A stretch of 64,000 nt of DNA from Erigeron canadensis (Eukaryota; Streptophyta; Magnoliopsida; Asterales; Asteraceae). The stretch lies in assembly GCF_010389155.1 (NCBI RefSeq), contig NC_057761.1:18168501-18232500 (forward strand). Reading direction: 5' to 3'. The translations under genes were made by a program, and so were the position numbers. A model generated the notes under the pieces. It was not told the origin of the DNA and searched no databases. It worked only from the letters and a program-made list of their open reading frames with translations. This document shows, piece after piece, positions 36,141-46,564 of the stretch; positions within the stretch are counted from its first letter, which is position 1, and every line of letters begins with the position of its first letter.

Positions 36141-36454
36141 TAAAGGGGATACCAGAACCAGTGCACCATCCATAAACTCAATTACGAATCAACATCTCTG
36201 GCACTGAAAATGGTTCAAGATCTGCAGTCCTATCTAACTTCCATTTACTATATTTTAACATTCAATATTTAGTTTAGGACAACTTTTGTAAATATATAAG
36301 TCCAGGGGTGTAGAATGTAAATATTTAGGTGAGTCGGTTAGGTAGTTGTATAAATATTATTTCTGCTGTAAATCATTTCTAATTAATTCAATATAATATC
36401 AAAATATTTTCAGATTAATTCTCTCTCAACTTCCATGAATCTCTATTGTTCATG
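36141..36454 (+). repeat. 3' LTR of the Copia element
   Basis: It matches 29926-30239. A purine tract GCGGGGAGGG (36131-36140) lies directly before it, as expected for plus-strand priming. Confidence 0.75.
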
Positions 36455-38548
36455 CTAGGTTTTATAGGTTGTCTAGCATCTGTGGGGCCATCGGCCCCAT
36501 AAATTCTTAGTAATTCCTAGTTATATGTATGTATGGATCTTTTCATAATACATGTTTATGGTTTCTTCTAGGATGCTATGTTATTATGTTTACACTTTTA
36601 TACTGTTTATATTTTATATGGTTGTTATCGTATATGTATTTGTAGAACTTGTGATATAGTATGTTAGGCACATGGTCACTATTCTTCCCTACTCTTAACT
36701 TAGATGGGGATATTAAGCAGACAGGTTAATTCTTCTATGCCATTTTTTTGGCTGACATGTATGAAAACTAAACTCTTTACATTTTTCTTCTACTTCTTCT
36801 GGCCGGAGGTCCTTATAGAAGCAGTCGATCTACCTTTAGGTAGAGATAAGACTGTCTACAGCTCACCTCCCCCATACCCCGCTTAGAGATTGGGTCTTGT
36901 TGTTGTTGTTGTTGTTGTCCCCACTCCCATTATATTCATACTGGCCTAGATCTTAATCATATGTATATGTGTCATTGTATGTTAGTTTCAATCAGAGGAC
37001 TTATGGACCTTGTTCGAGCTTAAAAAAAGGCTCCTAACCTAAATGTAACAAATTATATTAAATAAACTAATAAATTAAAAATTAATTTGTGAGATGATTA
37101 ATAATTTAATAGTTAAATCTAGATTTTAATAAATACAATCTAAGATTATGCTTAAACTAGTACTAATACCCGTGCGTGATGCATGGATTGACTAATAATA
37201 TTTATATCTATATTTCATTTTATTATATTTAAGTTTATATAACTATTTAATGAAAAGTGTAAGTTTAAACATTTAATTGGGAAAACAGACCACAATAACT
37301 AAATCCATCAACTTAAGTTTAATAAACCTAATCATTTGTATTTAGCCAAATTAAAGATACCACTTAAACCTTCATAAAATAAAAAATCATTCAAAATATG
37401 AAAATGAACATGGTTGTTATGAATGAGTAATTCTTTAAACCCCAAATTAATTTAGAATAATGTAATAATCATAGTAATATTAACTTCGTGTAAAAAATAT
37501 TTTATAATGACGGAATGATAATAATAATAATAGTAATAATGATAAAGATAAAAATAAAAATAATACTTGTAATAATCTAGCAATATAAAAAAAACTCAAT
37601 TTCGACACTCATTGATTGACACCTAACTTATAATTACTTATAATTTTAAAAAGATGTCTCCTATTAATCTATGTTAATAAAATAATCCTATATCTCAAAT
37701 TTTATTTATAACATAAATTATATCAAACTATTTGTAATAATCCTATATGTATTGTCGTATTGATAAGTTATACGTATAGTGGCATAGTTGATAAATTTGT
37801 TTAGCATTTTCCTAAATTTTATAGTATCTTATAAACAAAAATAAAAATATATATAATTACGTAGGTAATTTAGATACAAACATAAACATAAGGAGCTTAG
37901 GAAATTTTAGGAAACGTAATCACATATGGATATTTTAGTTTACATAATATATTTATTAACATATAATATGTTTATAAAAATTAAAAAATTAAAATGTGTG
38001 GGTTTTATACATAAGCTAGGTACATGACAACTACATATTTCATTCATCCTAATATATACATGTATTGTTTACGTTGTCCAAAAAAAAAGTAGACAATCAA
38101 GTGACAGCTTGACTTGCCAATCTAAAATAACGTACTGAATAATTTTTTTTCTATCCACAAAAATATGTAAGTAGCTTTTGTATGCGGGTTAAACTATGTT
38201 TTAATTTTAGATTATTGTTATAATTTATAATGGACTTAGCTAATTACATATACAATACATAACTTTTAATATATATATAACGTTAAAAATAAAAAGAATC
38301 GGACCCCTTAAAAATCGGACTTGGTTGGTCGGCCACCATCTAAGCCGGCCATGCTTTCAATTATGTTCCAACTCATGCAACAAAGGCTTAACGATCAGGA
38401 AACGGCTCATCTTATAAATAAAAATGATCCAAGACTTATTTTTAGCTACATCAAGCGTTAACTAAATCAATTGAAAGCTCACTAGTTGCTCATACATTTT
38501 TTTTTTGATACAAATAGTTACAAATATGGAAAGGGTTACGTATCTTGG
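36455..38548. other. AT-rich intergenic stretch with one Helitron-like end
   Basis: No gene is supported. A (GTT)n run lies at 36899-36917. At 37157-37160 a CTAG is followed on the plus strand by 'tactaatacccgtgcgtgatgcatgg'-type sequence; read on the minus strand this is a hairpin plus CTAG|T, like a Helitron 3' end, but the 5' end was not found. The rest is simple AT-rich sequence. Confidence 0.4.
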
Positions 38549-38810
38549 AGTGTAAGTAATTTTGCAACTTTTTCTATTGTGTGTATGCATCAAAAATTTT
38601 AAACATTTTATGTAAGTATCTCGCTAAATTGAACACTTAATGTAAAATTTTTACGTTTACCAATCAAAAACTTTTATGTGGCCAGCTCATATAGTTGCCA
38701 CGTATACATTTTTACATTATGCGTTCAATTTAACGAGATACTTACATAAAATGTTCAAAATTTTTAATGCATACACACAATAAAAAAAGTTGCAAAGATA
38801 CTTACACTGC
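38549..38810. mobile_element. Long foldback MITE
   Basis: The left arm (about 38549-38655) and the right arm (about 38703-38810) are inverted repeats of about 107 bp with roughly 90% match by eye. The loop is about 47 bp. Arms start with AGTGTAAGTA. It is non-coding, and a transcript through it would fold into a long hairpin. Confidence 0.75.
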
Positions 38811-39189
38811 AGGATGCTAAACCCATCTGGATATAAGCTAAACAAGTACATATTCTAGATCCCTCCCAAAACTTTAACTACAAGGGCTACAAAAGGGGTA
38901 GGAAAAACTCATGACAATTACAGAACCCTAGACACAAGAAAAACCCCGCCCGTGGAGGTTGTGTCACCAGTTTTCACTCCGTGGATGTTTTTGGTGTAGT
39001 CCCAAACAAGCCTCGAAGAACATATCATCCCAAAGTTCATCTATCTGTTTTGCCTAACTCGATTAAGATATTGTCACAATTCACAAGAATCTCCTACAGC
39101 AAGTACCAAAACTTTAGATTCTTGTATACACAATGTTCACAAGATATTGTTACAATTCACAAGAATCTCCTACAGCAAGAATCTCCTCA
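38811..39189. other. Spacer
   Basis: No gene. 'cacaagaatctcctacagcaag' is repeated at about 39080 and 39158, with 'atattgt.acaattcacaagaat', a local tandem duplication of about 80 bp. Confidence 0.45.
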
Positions 39190-39807
39190 TACATTTTAGA
39201 ACATCATATGGTACACAATGTTCATAATATTTGGATTCTTGTAGCTGTAATGTAACAAATGTATTATAAATCACCATCGATCTATTGACGTGTAATCCTC
39301 AAACCAAAAGAATAACTTTGTTCAACAAGACAAGTTCTTGCAATCTATGTTGTGTTGCAGTCGATATAGCTCTAAATCTAAGCAAGCCTCTGCAATTAAC
39401 TTGTCTTGGTCGAATATTTGAGCATCAGTTGAAGAGCATGGCTGTAAAAAATCATTAAATATTTTCTTAGAAGAACCTTAGAATATGTACCTAAAATCCT
39501 AAATAAAGAAATTAATGTCCCAGATGGCAAAACAGGGATCCAATACTATCCCAACAAAGGGGTAGGGAGAAAAATCAACTATACAAGATATATGAGAGTC
39601 TTCTACAGTTGTACCTTGCACCTTAAACTTAAGTATAATTATACAAGGACGAGTATGGTGCACAAAAGGTCACACAAGTAAATGCAGCAAATTGGGAAGG
39701 TTGAATAAAAGGTGAAAGTCAGTTGTCCTAGGTACGGCCAGTTGGTCTTGGATCAACTGGGCATCCATTGCCTCTCCACAAATGCTTTGTATGGCCACTA
39801 TGGATAA

Positions 39808-40040
39808 CTTTTTTTTTTTTTTGAAATAGGTCACGAGTTCGAATACTCACTCCATGGGTGGTCGCAAAGACAGGAAACAGGATAAAAAATGTCTATTTAT
39901 CTGGGACTGGTCCTTGGGGAAGGGTCAGTGGGAGCCCAAAAGGCACATGAGGGTAAGCATTTCTCTTTTGTGGAGTTGTCCTCGGTCAGGTCAGGTTGAC
40001 CTGCAAACTTTTTTCTGTCTAATTGTCAAATTTTTATAAA
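39808..40040 (+). mobile_element. Candidate SINE-like insertion
   Basis: This block is absent at the matching place in the 23.6-23.8 kb copy. It begins after a T run (39812-39824) and contains GAGTTCGAATACTC (39835-39848), which fits the B box of a tRNA-derived pol III promoter. No good A box or poly(A)/T tail was found in the expected place, so the family is uncertain. Confidence 0.35.
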
Positions 40041-40277
40041 TATCAATGCATCAATTATGATTACAAAAACTAGGTTACTACACAAAATATAACTTTAAAA
40101 AAGACAATGGCATAAAAAGGTATCAAAAAAGAAATATAACTACCTTTTTATGACATTTACCATATTGACTAGTTTGTTAGTTACTGGTCAAAATTACCAC
40201 ATATAGTCACTAAGTTTCAATTTTGACTGGAAATAGTGACTTTACAGTGTTTAAGGAGTGACTGAACTATAAGATTC

Positions 40278-40422
40278 TGTTACGGATCAAAACCATTGCA
40301 AGGTATGGGACTTGTCCCACATCGGTTGTATGGGAAACCAATGTGGGGTTTATATACCAAATGGGCTCTCTCACCCATTAGGCTAGTCTTTTGGGTTGTG
40401 TTCTCCCATTTAGTATGTAACA
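40278..40422 (+). mobile_element. TRIM-type solo LTR
   Basis: A 145-bp insertion, TGTTACGGAT...GTATGTAACA, with TG...CA ends. It is flanked by perfect 5-bp repeats GATTC (40273-40277, 40423-40427). The paralogous site at 23960-23964 has a single GATTC and no insertion. The 'gtcccacatcgg' word is typical of small plant TRIM LTRs. Confidence 0.9.
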
Positions 40423-41955
40423 GATTCAAGGGCCTGTTCATTGTGTCACACCTGCATGTTATTGAATACTTCTCTATGTTCATGTATGATTGTAATCCAC
40501 AAAGTAGGGATGCACATTACAAGTTTTGAAGAATTGTTTGTATACCGTTAGTCATGTGTGCATTATACCGAGGATACAAACAAACAATGGACAAAAGGAA
40601 AAGAATCAATAAGCATAAACAATGACAGTGTGTAAACTTCAATAATTTGCAAACAAGAGCATCATAAAATAGAACTTAAATTTTTAAGGACGGGCCACAA
40701 ATAGTTTTGAACAAAATGATTGGTTTTATGGACTAAAGTGAAAACTGGAACTTCTTTTAACTGTATCCAAGAACAATTAGGAGAGTAGAAAAACTAGGGG
40801 TGGCAAAATGAGGGTTGGACAATGGATCAAAAGTTTTAATTTCTAGTGCGTATTGTTTATCCATTTACAAGATCGTATTCATAATTAGATTTTATAATGG
40901 AGGCAATTTAAAAGATTTATCCATTTGAATACTCTTTGGTGATAAACCCATTTGACTCACTAGATATGGTTCCTTTTCATATAAATCTCATAGCCTAACA
41001 CAGTTGCCTCATTAAGCATACTATAACCCAAATACAGTAGAAAGTTCACTTTTCATATTAACTAAATTTAGTTACCTTGGTAGGAAATCCCCTGATGTAA
41101 CCAACAAGTGCTACTTCCATCAGATGATCAACTATTTTATTGTTTCCATTCATAAAACAAGCATTCTGAAATGAAATCAACAAGTTACCATGCATATTTA
41201 ATTGTTTATCTTAATCTTATTTACATTTCATTCGAGACACCAAATTCAAAATACTAAAAGAAAACTGACAAGGATTTACATCATATGTAAGCTTTCAACA
41301 TATTATCAGATCATACAAAAGGTAACCTCTTGAAAGCATCTGCTCCCATTCATGTCAAAAAGACATTTTTAATGTTAGTTGAAATCCTAGTAACCTAATA
41401 GCTTATGGAGTAAGTAGCATCAGTGATTCGACTTGTTATGGTAAAACATAAACTACTTCTGTCCAATACAAGTGCAATATTAAATCCAAAGCTACCAAAT
41501 TGCTCATTCTAGGTATTAAAAGTTCTTAATCATCTTAATATTATTCATGGGTATTGCGGGGCTTTAAAACTAGTAAAATAGCAGACTTAAATATGTTGCA
41601 TACTAGTAAATAAATATCATAGTAAGCTTTTGCAATTCAAGATGGCCAAAAATGGATAGTTCTGAGTATATTAGCCCCATGGGTTGCCTAATGGCATGGC
41701 CAAGCTGGATACTATAACTTATCATATAATCTCCCAATTGTATCTCTATCCCTTTTCAATGAATTCAGTCTAATCCACAAGGAGCATTTTACCAGCTGTT
41801 AAACAGGTCAAAATGTGTCACATTTGGTCAGCCTTAACCTCCAAACACTTTCTAAATTTTATAAGAATTTAAAAACTAATACATGATTACATAAAGTATG
41901 GTTATAATCTGATCCAAACTTTTATGAATAAAACAATTTAAGAGGTAAACACTTT

Positions 41956-42107
41956 GGGGGTGTTTGGAATTGCGTTTAAAAGAGATTATCTAATTATTCT
42001 GTTTGCAAAACACAGATAATCAGAAAATTGCTTGACTGAAAAAGTGCTTTACGTTTGTATAAAGAGAAAACGCAAAATCTTTTTTGAAACCAATGCCAAA
42101 CACCCCC
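41956..42107. mobile_element. Tourist-like (PIF/Harbinger) MITE
   Basis: 152 bp with perfect 12-bp inverted ends GGGGGTGTTTGG/CCAAACACCCCC. The right flank is TTA and the left TTT. The paralogous empty site at 25231-25233 is TTA, so the target was TTA, as for Tourist elements, with one later change. Confidence 0.85.
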
Positions 42108-42275
42108 TTAGTATACTATGGATGACTAATTAATAGTTCAACCTGTTGGATATGTTTCAGTATTAGATAAAACAAGCATCGTTAGAATGCATAGTATAAG
42201 GTAAAAAATTTGTCCAAGAAAATAAGATTGTCGCTGTAAAGTAAGACCAACCAAGATACAAGGCATGCACGCACA

Positions 42276-44404
42276 TCATTTATGCTCTTCTACAATCTCA
42301 GTGAGATTTAAATCTGCTATAGTTTCCTTTCCAAATAATGTGAACCCAACAGTTGCCTGCAAAAGAACCAGAACCAGGTTATTAGTTATTACGTGCAAAT
42401 ACAACCTCCATGTTGAAGTATTTGCATATAATGAGCTCATGGCTAATTAGCCTTTTAATATACATGTGTACAAAAAGAATAGAAAGGCGCACCAATCCTC
42501 TCTTTTTGTCTATCTTCTTTATGGTGCCGGAGAAGTCTGCAAAAACCCCAGATATTATTCGAACATTTGACCCTAGAAGAGGCCCTGAAGGCTTTCTGGA
42601 TCGCTGCTTTGAAACTAATTTTTTATCTGGAAGTGAAACCGATTTTTTATCTGACTCAAGGTCTCCTGAATGCTCTTCTTCAAAGGCTTTATCTGCTGCT
42701 TCCTGCTTTTCCTTCACTTCTTGAAATATTGCTTCCATGTCCTCCTCGGAGACAGGCCGCGGTTTGTTAATCTTTCGTTTTCTGTAAATTTTAATGAGTA
42801 AACCTTTATGTAAGATGTTTAGGGGTGCAATTTTTGACTCTTCATATACAACAACGATATCTTATTCCGTCAAATGCGGTATATAAGGAAAGTGAGATGT
42901 ATACAGTCTTAACCTACTCAAAGGTAGAGATATTGCTTCCAGATAGACACATATAACAGACACAAATTGGGTTGTCTTTTTATTTAAACACACATATAGT
43001 CTCCAATTGCGTATTGAAAAATGTAGCTTTTGCAATCATAATATATGCAAAAAAAGAAAGAAAGAAGTCTGCATCAGTTAACACAATTCAACCAAACCCA
43101 TATTAAGGCTTATTCATATTTATTTGTATCCCAACCCGCCCAGTTTGTCACCTCTGGAGATGCGAATATTCTATTATGCTCAGTTGTAAACCAAAATATC
43201 ACTAAAAACATAAAACATAGGTGAGTAATTATGGACTTCAGTGTCCGTTCTTGTCAGTAAAGTGGCTCAAAAGATCCGGACAAATTGAAGCAAATGATGC
43301 AAGTAAAAAGCAAATTGAAGGAGTTCCTACGTATTTCCAGCCATTCGTCCAATAAATCCTCCAACCCCTTCACAATCTTCTTTGATGAAATTGTGGAGTT
43401 CCCTGTTGAGTACGCACTTGATAAACACGCATCCAGGATACAAGGACTTCGGTTTAACTGAGATCTTCCCACTCTTCAACTTAGTTTTCTCATCAATAAC
43501 TGCAGCAAATACCTGCCAAGGCATCAGATAGACTCATTAAGTAGTTAATCATATCTTTGTATTTCGAGTTATAGTTACATGGTTGCAAAAAAATAACTCT
43601 AGTGATCAAAAATACCAAATAATACACTATTGTAGCCAAGTTTATTTGTGTTTGCAAAAATGAGGGCAACTCAATTCTTGAATTCGCAACTCGAAACTCA
43701 AATTCACAAGAGGGATAGCTAATTCACAAAGCATAAAGGAAATTTGCAACTAAGGGGATGTTGGAATTCATTTTTTTTAAGTCCTGTTGTCAAATGTGTT
43801 TAGTGTCATGTATCTAAACGGCCTATTACATCGGAAATAAAGACACCAACCAAATAGTAGAGTAATAAATCCTTGTAATAATAATAATTATAGTGAGTAG
43901 TAAGGAAGGGAAGGGAAAGACCTGGAAATGGAGATCGGGGAAGTTTTTGTGGAGGGACTGAGTCATGCGTAGGATAGTGTCTTTACCTTTAGCCCTGGAA
44001 ACTTTGAGGATCCACCATTGTGGGCCCAATTGAGCTAATAAATCAAGGTTGAGTTCTTCCTTCCAGCTATTATACCTTTTCTTTGGTTTTTCCAGCAGCT
44101 TCTCTTCCACGTGTTCCCTCCAGTTATACCCCGTCCCCATCTTTTCTTCCCTTTTCTCTTTTCTCATCTCCCGCTTTTCCTTACTTCCTGCTCCTGCTGC
44201 TAACGATGATGATGATGTTCCTTCCCCCCACCCGAGGATTATTGGTACTGCTACTTGACTTTCTTGCTGTTTGATAACTGCTGCAGCAGCAGCAGCGGGG
44301 TTTTTAATTTTTATTATTCTCGTTCTCGTCATAGGACGAAAGGAGGGCATTGGACGCCGCCACCAAACCACCTCTTTCTGGTAACCAACAACATTAACAT
44401 TCAT
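42276..44404 (-). CDS. PTAC13: Plastid NusG/KOW-domain protein, PTAC13-like
   Basis: Four exons on the minus strand, 43922-44404, 43331-43512, 42493-42781, 42276-42356, join to 1035 nt (344 aa). The first 60 residues or so are rich in Arg/Ser/Ala with an Ala run, as in a plastid transit peptide. An NGN-like domain begins at GPQWWILKVSRAKGKDT (about residue 126) and continues through YPGCVFIKCVLN in exon 2. A charged linker follows, then a KOW motif near residues 280-320 (GSNVRIISGVFADFSG) and the tail TVGFTLFGKETIADL. In Arabidopsis PTAC13 is found with the plastid transcriptionally active chromosome; by family this should bind the plastid polymerase or ribosome. The start is the first ATG of the open frame. 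Its 5' end is duplicated at 45457-45841. Confidence 0.85.
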
Positions 44405-45127
44405 GCTTTGTGTAATTGAGTGTGTGGGTGTCTTTGTATGGGTGTATGTGTTTTCTCTTTGAAGTTATGAAAACGTTATCCTTTTCTTCATTTCATTTTT
44501 AACTTATTTTTGCACAATAAATATAAATATATGCATTACATTACATGTTTGTATTATATAACTGTAAATATACACAGTGTTTTATATGGCTAAAAAATAT
44601 TATTTAGGAATCATTTCCTTTTCTTTATATATTAAAAAATCTTTCATAGATCTATGATCTACAGTATATTAACAAATATGTACGTTGTTCTTGAAAACGT
44701 TTCGTTTTTGTATATAGTAGCAATAAAATTAAAAGAATTTCTCAGACGTTTATTGTGTGCGATAATATGTAAAATTTATAACATGTTTTCAGAATAATCT
44801 TATACATCATTTAAATGTCATGAAAATTACTAAAATGCTGGTGATTTGTTATTGAATTATAGTTATCATACAATATAAAAGTGGAAGAAATCGATTAGAA
44901 AAGCCAAAAACTAACAATATACTACGTAATCTTTAGAACAGCAAAACAATATATTTGAGTTTATCCATTCTTTAAAAATGTGTTTATGCAAAACGTAAAT
45001 AACCTGAACTACATATACGCAAAACTTATACTTGTATCCGGTGGCGGATCCAAAAGTAGTTTTCATGAGGGGCACCAAACAATACAAGTGACAATATAGT
45101 TGAATGAATTATTAAAAGTATCAAAAT
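44405..45127. promoter_or_regulatory. Upstream region of the PTAC13-like gene
   Basis: AT-rich. The first 390 bp or so are homologous to the duplicate at 45592-45841, which lacks about 135 bp (about 44495-44630). 'ggtggcggatccaaaag' near 45040 looks like dispersed repeat sequence. No other gene. Confidence 0.45.
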
Positions 45128-45457
45128 TGTGAAGTCCCTCACTTGATGGTTTAACCCACAAGTGTAGAATACGACAAGTCTAAGTATATACTAGATTGGA
45201 CTAGTATTATTATAAATATAAATGCAAGAATATATATATAAAGTAATATGTAACTTAAGCAATATAAAGATAAGCAAGTAAAGTAAATGGTAAGACACAA
45301 TGTAATTTTTAAGTGTGTTTTATTTATTGATGTTAAATAAAATACAAGGTTGTTGCGGAACTAAGATATTACAAAGTAAGTATCTAAACAACCTTACGAA
45401 TTACAAGTGATCTAATATTTGCTAAATAAACTCTTTTGATCGAAATACTTAAAGTTG
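45128..45457. mobile_element. Truncated copy of the 990-bp LTR
   Basis: It begins TGTGAAGTCC and matches the first 360 bp or so of the solo LTR at 32595 with a few indels. It stops at 'cttaaagttg' where PTAC13-like exon sequence begins. The other 630 bp and any target duplication are missing. Confidence 0.85.
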
Positions 45458-45841
45458 TTTGATAATTGTTGCAGCAGCGCAGCGGGGCTTTTAATTTTTA
45501 TTATTCTCGTTCTCGTCATAGGACGAAAGGAGGGCATTGGACGCCGCCACCAAACCACCTCTTTCTGGTAACCAACAACATTTACATTCATGCTTTGTGT
45601 AACTGTGTGTGTAGGTGTCTTTGTATGTGTGTGTCTCTCTGTATGTATTTTCTCTTTGAAATTATGAAAACGTTATCCTTTTCTTCTTTTCATTTTCTTT
45701 ATATATTAAAAAATCTTTCATAGATCTATGATCTATCGTATATTAACAGATATGTACGTTGTTCCTGAAAACATTTCGTTTTTGTATATAGTAGCAATAA
45801 AATTAAAGGAATTTCTCAGACGTTTATTGTGTGCGATAATA
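45457..45841 (-). pseudogene. Duplicate of the PTAC13-like 5' end
   Basis: Minus-strand copy of the start of exon 1 and the upstream region (corresponds to about 44267-44785). It keeps the ATG (45589-45591) and about 40 codons including WWRRPMPSFRPMT. It then loses frame by an indel in the Ala-codon run and enters the LTR fragment. The NGN and KOW parts are absent. Confidence 0.85.
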
Positions 45842-45893
45842 TTCGATTTCCTGCTGTTTTTAACAATAGAAAATTTTACAAAAAAATAGCTCC

Positions 45894-46490
45894 TTAAATA
45901 AAATATTTTTGATAAGAAAAATCAAAATTATTAATAACCTGTAGATTTTTTTTCATACCAGCTTGTTCTTTGTCTTTTATGGCAATTTGTATAACATCTC
46001 TTTTTGACTTCAACACAGCATCATCTGAGGCATTGGACATGCTCTTATCAACAACCATTTTGGTTTTTTCTGTAAGATATCCGTTGAAAATTGTTTCTAA
46101 TTTGTCAAAATTCTCTTTCATTGAATCAAGTGTTGTCGATATTTCTTCTTGCTGATTAACAAGTATCCATTGTGAGGCTAGCAAGTCAACTTTGCTTGAA
46201 TTGTCCAACTTCTGCTCAATTACTTGTTGATTAATCTCAACAATTGAATTCTTCATTTCTTTTTGCTCTTGAGACATTATCCACTGGCTTGTCAAAATGT
46301 CAACTTGTTGATTCTCTAACTGCATCTGTTTTCTTTTAATTTCATCCAAACTAGAAGTAATCTGCAGACAGTTTTCGTCCTGGCCTTTTTTCATCTCCTT
46401 CATCAACTTCATCAAATCCTGCATAGAACTAATCTCTGGTTCTGATGCATTAGCAATATGATTCTCAGCATTGTTAACATGTCCTGTGCA
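45894..46490 (-). pseudogene. Extra ORF, C-terminal coiled-coil part
   Basis: An open frame (start 46424) of 176 aa rich in Glu, Lys and Gln with heptad-like spacing; it is predicted coiled coil. The motif D(I/L)L(T/A)SQWI is repeated twice about 40 residues apart (DILTSQWIM, DLLASQWIL), suggesting internal duplication. Its frame continues upstream to about 46490, where it meets the end of the preceding frame, so a frameshift has probably separated one original protein. It has no homology I recognise by function. Confidence 0.6.
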
Positions 46491-46564
46491 CTGTCATTGA
46501 ACACCACTTCCTCATTCCTATCAGTTTGCTGAACAGCAATGTCTTCTCCACTATGATTCAACAT

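Larger units (their letters stand above)
29926..36454 (+). mobile_element. Ty1/copia element, decayed, with both LTRs
   Basis: Domain order is LTR, primer site, gag, protease, GAG-pre-integrase, integrase, RT, RNase H, purine tract, LTR, the Copia order. The two LTRs (29926-30239 and 36141-36454) differ at about 12 of 314 positions (about 96% identity by eye). The primer site TGGTATCAAAGC is at 30240-30251, one mismatch from initiator tRNA-Met. Flanks are TTAGG and CTAGG, a 4/5 target duplication if these limits are right; the ends are then not TG...CA. The coding region is split by frameshifts and stops and by a 990-bp solo LTR at 32595-33584. Confidence 0.85.
39190..42175 (-). pseudogene. 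Partial duplicate of the riboflavin kinase gene 3' end
   Basis: Collinear with 23.08-25.3 kb, covering the last two exons, introns and 3' flank. Exon 8' (41076-41165) and exon 9' (39322-39441) keep open frames and GT-AG borders; exon 9' ends at a different stop and encodes a slightly longer tail than the main gene. No exon upstream of exon 8' is present and homology stops at about 42175, just before the PTAC13-like gene. The copy carries insertions missing from the other copy: a SINE-like block, a TRIM solo LTR and a Tourist-like MITE. It cannot make a kinase by itself. Confidence 0.8.

Noticed and set aside
37157..37190. A full Helitron at 37.16 kb
   Set aside because: Only a 3'-end-like hairpin and CTAG were found; no matching 5' TC end, so only an end is noted.
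45466..45723. 85-codon plus-strand frame
   Set aside because: Antisense to the duplicated PTAC13 5' end.
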